A stretch of 18,646 nt of DNA from an uncultured Trueperaceae bacterium (lineage in GTDB: Bacteria; Deinococcota; Deinococci; Deinococcales; Trueperaceae): positions 1-18,646 of the forward strand of contig CALDPK010000149.1 of the NCBI GenBank assembly GCA_937911855.1. Direction: 5' to 3'. The position numbers and the translations under genes were made by a program. Shown piece by piece: positions 6,883-13,478 of the stretch; the stretch's first letter is position 1; each line of letters opens with the position of its first letter. The notes below the pieces were generated by a model. That model was not told where the DNA came from and searched no databases. It saw only the letters and a program-made list of their open reading frames with translations.

Positions 6883-6894
6883 CCTTATTTGCAA
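6866..6894 (-). promoter_or_regulatory. Promoter of the MFS gene
   Basis: On the minus strand TTGCAA (6894-6889) and CATAAT (6871-6866) are 17 bp apart, a near-consensus sigma-70 type pair located just past the DUF2239 stop codon. Transcription would start near 6859, leaving a leader of about 95 nt before the MFS ATG that holds the nested palindromes. Confidence 0.55.
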
Positions 6895-6898
6895 TAGC

Positions 6899-7438
6899 TC
6901 AGTTGACGGGGAAGGCGCTCTCCGACAGGCGCAACAGGTGAGCCTTAACGTCCGCCGGCCAGTTGCTGATCAGCTCGCTGAACCTGGCCCGGTCGCCGGC
7001 GTCCAGGGAGCGGTACGCCTCCTCGAAATTGGGCCGGTTGCCAGCCAGTACGGTCATGACCCGACCGGTTGCTGCAGCGCTGCGTCTGGCCATGTCTGCT
7101 GGATTTTCGTTCCTGCGGGCTGCGTCCACCAGCCGCCGCAGCGCTGCTGAAGCTCCGCTGGGCTGCTCGGCCAGCCAGTCCCAGTGGCGTGGCAGCAGGG
7201 TGACTTCGCGGGCGATCACCCCCAGCCGCGGCCGGCCGGGCCCCTTGGCTGCAGGCTGTTCGGTGGCTGCATCCAGGTCGAAGTCAACCTGTTTGCCGGT
7301 GGTGTCGTCAAAGATCAGGATGTGTTCTTCAGGTTTCTCGGTGAAGCGGGTTCGGACCGCGCTCCGGACGGCGGCGAGTTCGCCGCTGGCGACCAGCGTG
7401 TCATCTGCGAAAGCTGTGTAGGTTTTGATTGATTCCAT
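6899..7438 (-). CDS. DUF2239 family protein
   Basis: A 179-residue protein that I recognise as DUF2239. The pattern is YTAFADDTLVASGELAAV near the start, ILIFDDTTGKQVDFDL at about 40-55, then GRPRLGVIAREVTLLPRHWDWL and ASAALRRLVDAARR in the C-terminal half. The biochemical role of the family is not known. The GRPRLGV and helix-rich basic segment could contact nucleic acid, but this is only an impression. No signal peptide or membrane segment is seen. The ATG at 7438 has no Shine-Dalgarno and lies 6 nt after a TAATAT -10 box, which suggests a leaderless message. Two copies of a 13-bp palindromic element flank the core promoter, so the gene is probably tightly repressed by an unidentified regulator. 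Confidence 0.82.
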   Translation of the reverse strand: MESIKTYTAFADDTLVASGELAAVRSAVRTRFTEKPEEHILIFDDTTGKQVDFDLDAATEQPAAKGPGRPRLGVIAREVTLLPRHWDWLAEQPSGASAALRRLVDAARRNENPADMARRSAAATGRVMTVLAGNRPNFEEAYRSLDAGDRARFSELISNWPADVKAHLLRLSESAFPVN

Positions 7439-7444
7439 GCCGGG

Positions 7445-7457
7445 ATATTACCCGGGT
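7445..7457. promoter_or_regulatory. Operator-like palindrome, proximal copy
   Basis: ATATTACCCGGGT is one of two identical 13-bp copies, and it contains part of the perfect 12-bp palindrome TTACCCGGGTAA (7448-7459). It overlaps the -10 box of DUF2239, the classic repressor position. The motif does not match the spaced GT/AC pattern expected for the neighbouring GntR protein, so the regulator is probably encoded elsewhere. Confidence 0.6.
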
Positions 7458-7477
7458 AAAAGGCGCTCTGTCAATAT
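7445..7477 (-). promoter_or_regulatory. Promoter of DUF2239, probably leaderless
   Basis: On the minus strand a perfect TTGACA -35 box lies between the two palindromes, just downstream of the distal one, followed 18 bp later by TAATAT (7450-7445), the -10 box. Only 6 nt separate the -10 from the ATG at 7438, so the transcript should begin at or within a base or two of the start codon. Confidence 0.6.
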
Positions 7478-7486
7478 TACCCGGGT
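7474..7486. promoter_or_regulatory. Operator-like palindrome, distal copy
   Basis: A second exact copy of ATATTACCCGGGT, 29 bp from the first, with the 8-bp palindrome ACCCGGGT (7479-7486) at its core. It abuts and partly overlaps the -35 box of DUF2239. The paired placement suggests cooperative binding by a dimeric repressor. Confidence 0.6.
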
Positions 7487-7497
7487 TAAAGCAAACT

Positions 7498-8223
7498 TCA
7501 GCGGCCGGTCTCGCGGGGCAGAACGGCGTGATACTCGTACAGATCGTTACGCAGGTACGCCTGCACGTACTCGACCGGCCGTTCATGCTCAACGAAGGTG
7601 GTCCGGCGGATGCTCAGCAGCGGAGCGCCGACGGCAACATCCAGCAGCTCCGCCTGCTCAGGCGTGGCAGCCGAAGCTCCGATGACGTCGTGCCCGTAGA
7701 TGATGTGCAGTTTGCCGACGCTCTCGACCAGCTCGTAGAGCGGCCTGGTGAAGTCGTCATCGACCTTTATGCCCACCCATTCCGGCACGTACGAGTGCAG
7801 CAGGGCCAGGGGAACGCCGCCGGCGATGCTGCGCAGCCTCGTGAGCCTCAGCGCCGACTCGCCGCGGGTCAGCTTCAGGTGGTCTGCGATCGCGTCGTTC
7901 GGCCGCGTGACTTCAGCACTCAGTACCGAGGCGCTGGAACTGATGCCCCGGCGGCGCAGGTCTTCGGTCAGGCCCCGGAAGTACGAGCGATGCTCTTCGG
8001 GTCTGCTCCTTATGACCACCGTGCCTGCGCCCGGCTTGCGTTTGATCAGGCCGTCCTCCACCAGGTCGAGGATCGCGTTGCGCATCGTGGCGCGGCTGAC
8101 GCCGAAAGTGCCGGCCAGCTCTACCTCCGGAGGCAGCGTGGTGCCGACAGGCAACTGGCCGGTTTCGATCTGGGTGCGCAGCATTTCCCGCAGCTGCTTG
8201 TATACAGGCACGTATTTACTCAT
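7498..8223 (-). CDS. GntR-family transcriptional regulator with UTRA domain
   Basis: A 241-residue regulator of the HutC/FarR branch of GntR. Residues 5-70 form the winged helix (VYKQLREMLRTQIETGQLPVG, LAGTFGVSRATMRNAILDLVEDGLIKRKPGAGTVV). Residues about 90-235 form the UTRA ligand-binding domain (LRLTRLRSIAGGVPLALLHSYVP, IRRTTFVEHERPVEYVQAYLRNDLYEY). It is the last gene of the peptide-use operon, 32 nt after the epimerase, so it probably senses a substrate or product of that pathway and controls it. A perfect TTGT-N4-ACAA palindrome at the head of the operon (15202-15219) fits HutC-type operators. GATAAT 11 nt before the ATG may be a weak internal promoter. Confidence 0.93.
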   Translation of the reverse strand: MSKYVPVYKQLREMLRTQIETGQLPVGTTLPPEVELAGTFGVSRATMRNAILDLVEDGLIKRKPGAGTVVIRSRPEEHRSYFRGLTEDLRRRGISSSASVLSAEVTRPNDAIADHLKLTRGESALRLTRLRSIAGGVPLALLHSYVPEWVGIKVDDDFTRPLYELVESVGKLHIIYGHDVIGASAATPEQAELLDVAVGAPLLSIRRTTFVEHERPVEYVQAYLRNDLYEYHAVLPRETGR

Positions 8224-8255
8224 TGTCCGGTCCCATTATCGCCTGTAGCTGCCCG

Positions 8256-9350
8256 TCAGGCTGCGGCAAAGAACCCTTCGGGCAGCGAAACGCCCAGGCC
8301 GGCTGCAGACGGCACTTCCACGGAACCGCCGGAAGCAGTCAGGCGGTTCATGCCCTCGACCCGCACTTCGGTCACGCCAGTGCCGAGTTCCGCGGCGTAG
8401 CGGAAGGCACTGCTGGAAGCGGCCAGGTGCACGTTGGCGCTGCCACCAAGGTCGGTCTCGTAAGGACTCACGCACACACAGGTGATGCCGGCAGCTTCCG
8501 CCACCGAGGCTACCTTGCGTGCGTTGTACAGGCCGCCGAGCTTGATCAGCTTGATCACGAACACGTCAGCAGCTTCATGCTTGACTATCTCAATCGCGTC
8601 GTTCAGGCCGAACAGGCTTTCGTCAACGGCGATGGGTACCAGCGTGCTGGCACGCAGGCGGGCCAGTCCGCTCAGGTCATGGCCGGGCAGTGGCTGTTCC
8701 AGGTACTGCAGTGACAGATGCCCGGCTCCACTCAGGAACCGGCGCGCTTCAGCCAGGGTGTAGCCACCGTTCGCGTCTGCACGCAGCTCAACCTCGTGGC
8801 CGAACTCTTCACGAACTGCCGACAGGGCGGCCAGGTCGCGGCGCACGTCCCCACCGATCTTGAACTTGAAGGTGCGGATGCCGCCAGCGAACAGTTTGCG
8901 GGCGCGCTCCAGCACCACAGCTTCATCCTCGATGCCGATTGCACCGGCCAGCGGGACGGTGTCGCGCAGCTGTCCGCCCAGCAGGCGCGCTGCAGGCGCG
9001 GACAGCAGCTTGCCCTGCAGGTCGTATGTGGCGTTGACGAGGGCTGACTTACTGGCCTGATGATGCGCGATGGCAGCAGCGAGCGTCCGTTCGATGGCTT
9101 CCAGGTTGAACAGGTCAAGACCGATGAGAGCCGGTCCCAGAACTGCGTCCACCACCTGTTTCATCTCCTGGGCCCGCTCGCCGCTGAAGTGAGGCAGGGG
9201 GGAGCCTTCCGCCGTGCCGGTAACGCCATCGGCCGACTCAACCGCCACGAACAGGTGCTCCCGGCGCGTCCGGCCGCGGCCGTAGCTGGTGGCGAGGGTC
9301 GTGTTGTCGAGCGAGACGACCCTCGCGTGTACAGCGCGAATCTGTGTCAC
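8256..9350 (-). CDS. Enolase-superfamily epimerase, MLE subgroup (dipeptide epimerase-like)
   Basis: A 364-residue enzyme starting at GTG 9350, which overlaps the racemase stop by 4 nt. An N-terminal capping domain (EGSPLPHFSGE at about 49-58) precedes a TIM barrel with the full catalytic set: K162-F-K164, metal ligands D192 (RADANGG), E218 (LEQPL) and D243 (VDES), and K270 in KLIKLGG. Paired lysines on both barrel faces are the mark of the muconate-lactonizing-enzyme subgroup and support 1,1-proton transfer, that is epimerisation or racemisation. L-Ala-D/L-Glu and other dipeptide epimerases and N-succinylamino-acid racemases belong here. The neighbouring peptide importer and peptidase favour a dipeptide substrate, but specificity cannot be read from these motifs alone. 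It is probably cytosolic. Confidence 0.85.
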   Translation of the reverse strand: MTQIRAVHARVVSLDNTTLATSYGRGRTRREHLFVAVESADGVTGTAEGSPLPHFSGERAQEMKQVVDAVLGPALIGLDLFNLEAIERTLAAAIAHHQASKSALVNATYDLQGKLLSAPAARLLGGQLRDTVPLAGAIGIEDEAVVLERARKLFAGGIRTFKFKIGGDVRRDLAALSAVREEFGHEVELRADANGGYTLAEARRFLSGAGHLSLQYLEQPLPGHDLSGLARLRASTLVPIAVDESLFGLNDAIEIVKHEAADVFVIKLIKLGGLYNARKVASVAEAAGITCVCVSPYETDLGGSANVHLAASSSAFRYAAELGTGVTEVRVEGMNRLTASGGSVEVPSAAGLGVSLPEGFFAAA

Positions 9351-10051
9351 TGGGCCTGAGCGCGGACCAGTTTCGCCGGGACGGGGAAAGTCACGGGGCT
9401 GTGGGTCAGGCCGGCACCGACCAGCATCTCGGCAGCCTTGAGGGAGAGTCGCACCGAGTTGATGACGGGTACCGGGATCTGACCGGCGATCTCGTCAAGC
9501 AGCAGTGACATGCTGGCGCAACCGAACACGATCAGCTCAGCACCGTCGTCTTCGATGAGCTGACGGCACAGTTCCAGCAGGCGGGTCACCATCTGCGGAT
9601 CTCGGCTGCGGATCTCCTCGATGGGCGCGCCGAACGAACGGATGGAGGCGACGGAGTTGTTCAGGCCCAGCTTCGTTACCTGTTCGCGGGCCAGCGGCAG
9701 GGTGCCCTGCAACGGCGTGACGATGCTGAAGTGATGCGCCAGCATGCGCGCGGTGAGCAGCGCGGTCTCGCCCGGGGCGATCACCGGGATGCGGACGCGT
9801 TCGCGTGCGGCGTCGACGCCCGGGTCGCCGAAGCAGCCGGTTATGACGGCGTCGAAGCCGCGTTGCTCGGCCTCGATGGCCCTCTCTATGTACCAGTAGG
9901 CCAGCTCGAGTTCATCCATGCGTGACTCCACGCTGGCAGGACGGGCTTTGGTGCCGGTGAAGTCAGCCAGGTTGTCGAGCTCGACGCCCGGTGCGGCGTG
10001 TGACCTCATGTACTCCAGGCGTTCGTCGTTTCCAAGGAAGCAGATGCGCAT
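9347..10051 (-). CDS. Asp/Glu/hydantoin racemase family protein
   Basis: A 234-residue cofactor-independent racemase of the Asp/Glu/hydantoin type. The ATG at 10051 is preferred to 10069 because GGAG lies 8 nt upstream and the earlier ATG abuts the permease stop. The two catalytic cysteines are C73 in VITGCFGDPG and C178 in IVFGCASMS, placed symmetrically in the two half-domains as the family requires for two-base proton exchange at an alpha carbon. Substrate could be a free amino acid, a hydantoin or a related compound; nothing here decides. Lying between the permease and epimerase genes, it is the second stereochemistry-changing enzyme of the operon. The stop overlaps the epimerase GTG by 4 nt. 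Confidence 0.88.
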   Translation of the reverse strand: MRICFLGNDERLEYMRSHAAPGVELDNLADFTGTKARPASVESRMDELELAYWYIERAIEAEQRGFDAVITGCFGDPGVDAARERVRIPVIAPGETALLTARMLAHHFSIVTPLQGTLPLAREQVTKLGLNNSVASIRSFGAPIEEIRSRDPQMVTRLLELCRQLIEDDGAELIVFGCASMSLLLDEIAGQIPVPVINSVRLSLKAAEMLVGAGLTHSPVTFPVPAKLVRAQAQ

Positions 10052-10069
10052 TTGAGTTTCTCCGATCAT

Positions 10070-10963
10070 TCAGGTGGGGTCTGTGGCGTCGCGAAGCGAG
10101 TCGCCGAGTGAGTTGAAAGCCAGCACGCTGGCGAAGATGAGCATGCCGGGCCACACGGTCAGCAGTGGCGACTGCCAGATGTAACCGCGCGCGTCAGCGA
10201 GCATGTTGCCCCACGACGGTGTCGGCGGACGTACCCCGATGCCCAGGTAGCTCAGGGCCGATTCGGTGAGGATCGCGTAAGCGACGCCGAGCGTCGCGGC
10301 TACGATTATCGACGGTACGGACTGGGGCAGGACGTGCCGGAACAGCGTCTTCATGCGGGTCAGGCCCAGTGCTGTCGCGCTCTCCACGAACTGCTTCTGG
10401 GTGTTCGCCAGCACTTCGCCGCGCACGATCCTTGCGACCTGCATCCAGTTGGTCAGGGCGATCGCGATGATGAGGATCGGCAGGGACGAGCCGAAGATCG
10501 ACAGGGCGGTAAGCAGGAAGAAGAACATGGGGATGCTCAGGAACCCGTCGATGAAGCGGCTGATGATGGAATCAGCCCAGCCGCCCAGGTAACCTGCGAG
10601 CGCCCCCAGAAGCGTGCCGATGACGATGGCAGCGAACATCGCTGACAGGCCGACCGCGATCGACACCCGGCCGCCGTAGAGCAGGCGGGACAGGATGTCG
10701 CGGCCGTTCTCGTCGGTGCCCAGCCAGTGTTCCGCTGACGGTGCGGCGAGGGTGTTGAACAGGTCGATCTGGGCTGGGTCGTAAGGGGCCAGCCACGGAG
10801 CGAAGATGGCCGATAGAGTGACGATCAGCAGGACCGCCGCGGCGATCCGCGTGGTACCTCGCCGCCAAAAGCGTCTGAAGGCGCGTGCGCCGGGCGACTC
10901 GTGGACGGTGGTTGCGTTAGCGGTAGCTGACACGGGGATCCAGTCGTGAGTAGAGAAGGTCAA
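10070..10963 (-). CDS. Peptide ABC transporter permease, DppC type
   Basis: A permease of up to 297 residues of the oligopeptide/dipeptide/nickel importer family. The N-terminal cytoplasmic tail leads to a first membrane helix at about 38-58 (IAAAVLLIVTLSAIFAPWLAPYDP). The DppC/OppC marker LGTDENGRDILSRLLYGGRVSIAVGL follows, and a coupling loop with the EAA-like SATALGLTRMKTLFRHVLPQS contacts the ATPase. SYLGIGVRPPTPSWGNML is typical of the C-terminal half. The frame opens with TTG at 10963, 47 bases inside dppB. A GTG at 10933 is an alternative, and neither has a strong ribosome site. It pairs with the DppB-type gene to form the membrane channel. No ATPase gene follows. Confidence 0.92.
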   Translation of the reverse strand: MTFSTHDWIPVSATANATTVHESPGARAFRRFWRRGTTRIAAAVLLIVTLSAIFAPWLAPYDPAQIDLFNTLAAPSAEHWLGTDENGRDILSRLLYGGRVSIAVGLSAMFAAIVIGTLLGALAGYLGGWADSIISRFIDGFLSIPMFFFLLTALSIFGSSLPILIIAIALTNWMQVARIVRGEVLANTQKQFVESATALGLTRMKTLFRHVLPQSVPSIIVAATLGVAYAILTESALSYLGIGVRPPTPSWGNMLADARGYIWQSPLLTVWPGMLIFASVLAFNSLGDSLRDATDPT

Positions 10964-11861
10964 CGATCAGGTTCATGACGATGACGATTATCGATATGAG
11001 CAGCGTGATGCCCATGATGGTCGGGTAGTCCTGGCGGGAAGCGGCCGAGATCGCCAGGCGGCCCAGGCCGGGCCACGAAAATACGCTTTCGGTGATGGCT
11101 GCTCCGCCCACGAGCCGCGGGATGAGCATGCCGAGCAGCGTGACGACCGGCACCAGTGCCGTCCGGAATGCGTGGGCGATGATCACGCGGCTTTCACGGA
11201 TGCCTTTGGCGCGGGCGGTGCGGATGTAGTCCTGTTTCAGGACCGACAGCATGGCCGAGCGCGTGTAACGAACGAGCTGCGCCATGTTGACAGTGGCCAG
11301 CGTGATGGCAGGCAGGATCAGGTGCCTGAGCGTGTCCAGAAACGAGTTGTCGCCCGGCGTGTTCATGCCGCCTGCCGGCAGCCAGTTGAGCGTCACCGCG
11401 AAGATGACTATCAGGATGAGGCCGTACCAGAATACCGGCAGGGACAGTCCGAAGAAGCTTGCGCCGGTCACGAGCTGGTCGAGCAGCGTGTCACGCCTGA
11501 TGGCTGCGATGATGCCTGCCGGGATCGCGATGACGAGCGCCAGCAGGAGTGCCGCGCCGGACAGCAGGAGCGTGGCAGGCAGTGCGCCCATGACGAGCTC
11601 CGCGACCGGCCGTCCCAGGCCCAGGCTGAAGCCCAGGTCACCCTGGAACAGGCGGCCGAGCCAGCGGAAGTACTGCACCAGCACCGGCTGGTCCAGGCCG
11701 TAGGCGGCGCTGAGCCGGGCCATGTCCTCGGGACTCATCGAGGGGTCGAGCAGGATGCTCGGCCCCCCGGGTGCGGAATGGATCAGGAAGAAGGTGAAGA
11801 TCGTGATGAGCAGGACCAGTACCAGGGATTCCAGCACTCTGCGTAAGACGAATCTGCTCAT
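10917..11861 (-). CDS. Peptide ABC transporter permease, DppB type
   Basis: A 314-residue inner-membrane permease with six expected helices. It opens with SRFVLRRVLESLVLVLLITIF and HSAPGGPSILL, the standard DppB/OppB beginning. GASFFGLSLPVFWYGLILIVIFA lies mid-protein and ARAKGIRESRVIIAHAFRTALVP is the EAA coupling loop. TESVFSWPGLGRL is the family mark in the last third. It is the partner of the DppC-type permease, whose gene it overlaps by tens of bases, and starts 32 nt after the binding-protein stop. It carries short peptides or similar compounds across the membrane; the exact ligand depends on the binding protein. Confidence 0.93.
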   Translation of the reverse strand: MSRFVLRRVLESLVLVLLITIFTFFLIHSAPGGPSILLDPSMSPEDMARLSAAYGLDQPVLVQYFRWLGRLFQGDLGFSLGLGRPVAELVMGALPATLLLSGAALLLALVIAIPAGIIAAIRRDTLLDQLVTGASFFGLSLPVFWYGLILIVIFAVTLNWLPAGGMNTPGDNSFLDTLRHLILPAITLATVNMAQLVRYTRSAMLSVLKQDYIRTARAKGIRESRVIIAHAFRTALVPVVTLLGMLIPRLVGGAAITESVFSWPGLGRLAISAASRQDYPTIMGITLLISIIVIVMNLIVDLLYSRLDPRVSYR

Positions 11862-11893
11862 ACTGTTTCACTGCTCATCAGGCGAACCGCTCC

Positions 11894-13456
11894 TTACTGC
11901 TTGGAAATCAGGTGGGCCCAGGCCAGCGCGTCGCGGTAGCCTGCTTCGGGGAAGTATTCGGTGGCGATGCTCAGGGCCTGGATCTCGTCGGGGTAGACGG
12001 TGAACACGTTCGGCTGGTCTTCATGCATGATCTGCTGGATCTGCCGGTAGATCTCGGCGCGTTCCTCGAGGCTGACCGCTGCGGCACCCTGGTCGAACAG
12101 CGTGTCAATCTCAGGGTTGTGGTACTTCATCATGTTTGCGAGCGAGCCGCTGACGTAGTAGTTGGCAACGCCGTCAGGGTCAGGCGGTGAGACCAGATAG
12201 TTCGGGTTGAGCTCGTAATCCGGCTCTTCCTGGCGGACGCGCGAGAGGATGGCGCCGTACTCGCTGGTGTCGAAGTCGGTCTCGATGCCGAGTTCCAGCC
12301 ACTGCTGCTGAGCGATGAGCGAGGTGCGGGTGCGGGTGGGGTTGGCGGGGTCGTAAAGGATGGTGAGGCTGAGGCGCTCGCCGTCCTTCATGCGAATTCC
12401 GTCGCTGCCGCGGACCCAGCCGGCCTCGTCCAGGAGTGCGTTGGCTGCTTCGGGGTCGAAGGGCAGGGGCTCGAGTCCGTCATCGAACGCCCAGGCGATG
12501 CTCGGGGCGATCGGTCCGACTGCCACCTGACCACGGCCGCCGAACACGGATTCCAGGAGCTGCTCGCGGTCGAGGCCCATGGTGAGTGCCTGACGCACGC
12601 GGGCGTCACTGAGTGCAGGGATGTTGTGGTTGATGGTGATGAACTCGCTGCGCACGACCGGGACACTCTGCACGCGGATGCGCGGGTTGTTGGCGATGGC
12701 GTCCAGCTGGAACGGTTCGACGATGACCAGGTCAAGCTCGCCTGACTGCAGGAGGGCCAGCTGGGCGTTGGCATCAGGTGCTATGCGGTAGACGAGGGCG
12801 TCAAGGTACGGTGCGCCGCCAAAGTAATCGTCGAAGCGGGTCAGACGGACGAACGAGCCCGGCTGGTACTCGTCGAACCTGAAGGGCCCGGTGCCGACCG
12901 GATTGCGGGTGAAGGCAGTCGGGTTGGCGAGTTCCGCTGGACTCAGGTCCTCGAGCAGGTGCTTCGGCAGGATGCTGGCGTTGTAACCAAGCAGCGTGGG
13001 GAACGATGCCTGTGGAGCGCTGAGCGTGACTTCGACGGTGTAGTCGTCCAGGGCCGTGATCTGGTCGACGAGCCTGAAGTTGCTGGCCAGGTAGTAGGGA
13101 ACCTCCGGATCGGTCCACAGTTCCATGGTGAAGACGACGTCGGCAGCGGTGAACGGCGTGCCGTCGTGCCAGAGGACATCGTCGCGCAGCTCGAACGTGT
13201 AGGTCAGGCCGTCGTCAGAGACGCTGTAGTCACTCGCCAGGTCACCGACCGGCTCGAGTGTTTCCAGGTCGTAACGCAGCAGGGTGCTGTAGACGGCCTT
13301 GTTTACGAGGATGTTGTACAGGCCGCCGACCATGGGCCAGATCTGGGGGTCGTCGTTGATCGGCAGGCTGAAGGTGCCCCCGCGGGTCTCGGGTTGCGCA
13401 AGCGCACCCGGTACCAGGAGCAGGGCGGCGAGAAGGACTGCAGTCAATCTTTTCAT
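11894..13456 (-). CDS. Peptide ABC transporter substrate-binding protein (family 5)
   Basis: A 520-residue extracytoplasmic solute-binding protein. The ATG at 13456 has GGAGG 5 nt upstream, which rules out the longer frame from 13516. The signal peptide is clear: MKR, a hydrophobic core TAVLLAALLLVPG, and cleavage after ALA before QPE. There is no lipobox cysteine, so it is probably free or anchored by other means. The SBP_bac_5 pattern follows: LLRYDLETLEPVGDLASDYSVSDDGLTYTFELRDDVLWHDG (about 60-100), FTAADVVFTMELW, and RNPVGTGPFRFDEYQPGSFV (about 180-200). Family members bind di- and oligopeptides, nickel or sugars; the operon context favours peptides. It lies 22 nt after the peptidase stop and 32 nt before dppB. 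Confidence 0.93.
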   Translation of the reverse strand: MKRLTAVLLAALLLVPGALAQPETRGGTFSLPINDDPQIWPMVGGLYNILVNKAVYSTLLRYDLETLEPVGDLASDYSVSDDGLTYTFELRDDVLWHDGTPFTAADVVFTMELWTDPEVPYYLASNFRLVDQITALDDYTVEVTLSAPQASFPTLLGYNASILPKHLLEDLSPAELANPTAFTRNPVGTGPFRFDEYQPGSFVRLTRFDDYFGGAPYLDALVYRIAPDANAQLALLQSGELDLVIVEPFQLDAIANNPRIRVQSVPVVRSEFITINHNIPALSDARVRQALTMGLDREQLLESVFGGRGQVAVGPIAPSIAWAFDDGLEPLPFDPEAANALLDEAGWVRGSDGIRMKDGERLSLTILYDPANPTRTRTSLIAQQQWLELGIETDFDTSEYGAILSRVRQEEPDYELNPNYLVSPPDPDGVANYYVSGSLANMMKYHNPEIDTLFDQGAAAVSLEERAEIYRQIQQIMHEDQPNVFTVYPDEIQALSIATEYFPEAGYRDALAWAHLISKQ

Positions 13457-13478
13457 TCGATACCTCCGGAGTGTGGAA

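Noticed and set aside
8199..8206. TGTATACA palindrome inside the start of the GntR gene as a second operator
   Set aside because: The GT and AC half-sites are only two bases apart, unlike the four in the operon palindrome, and the site is in coding sequence for the winged helix. It is most likely chance.
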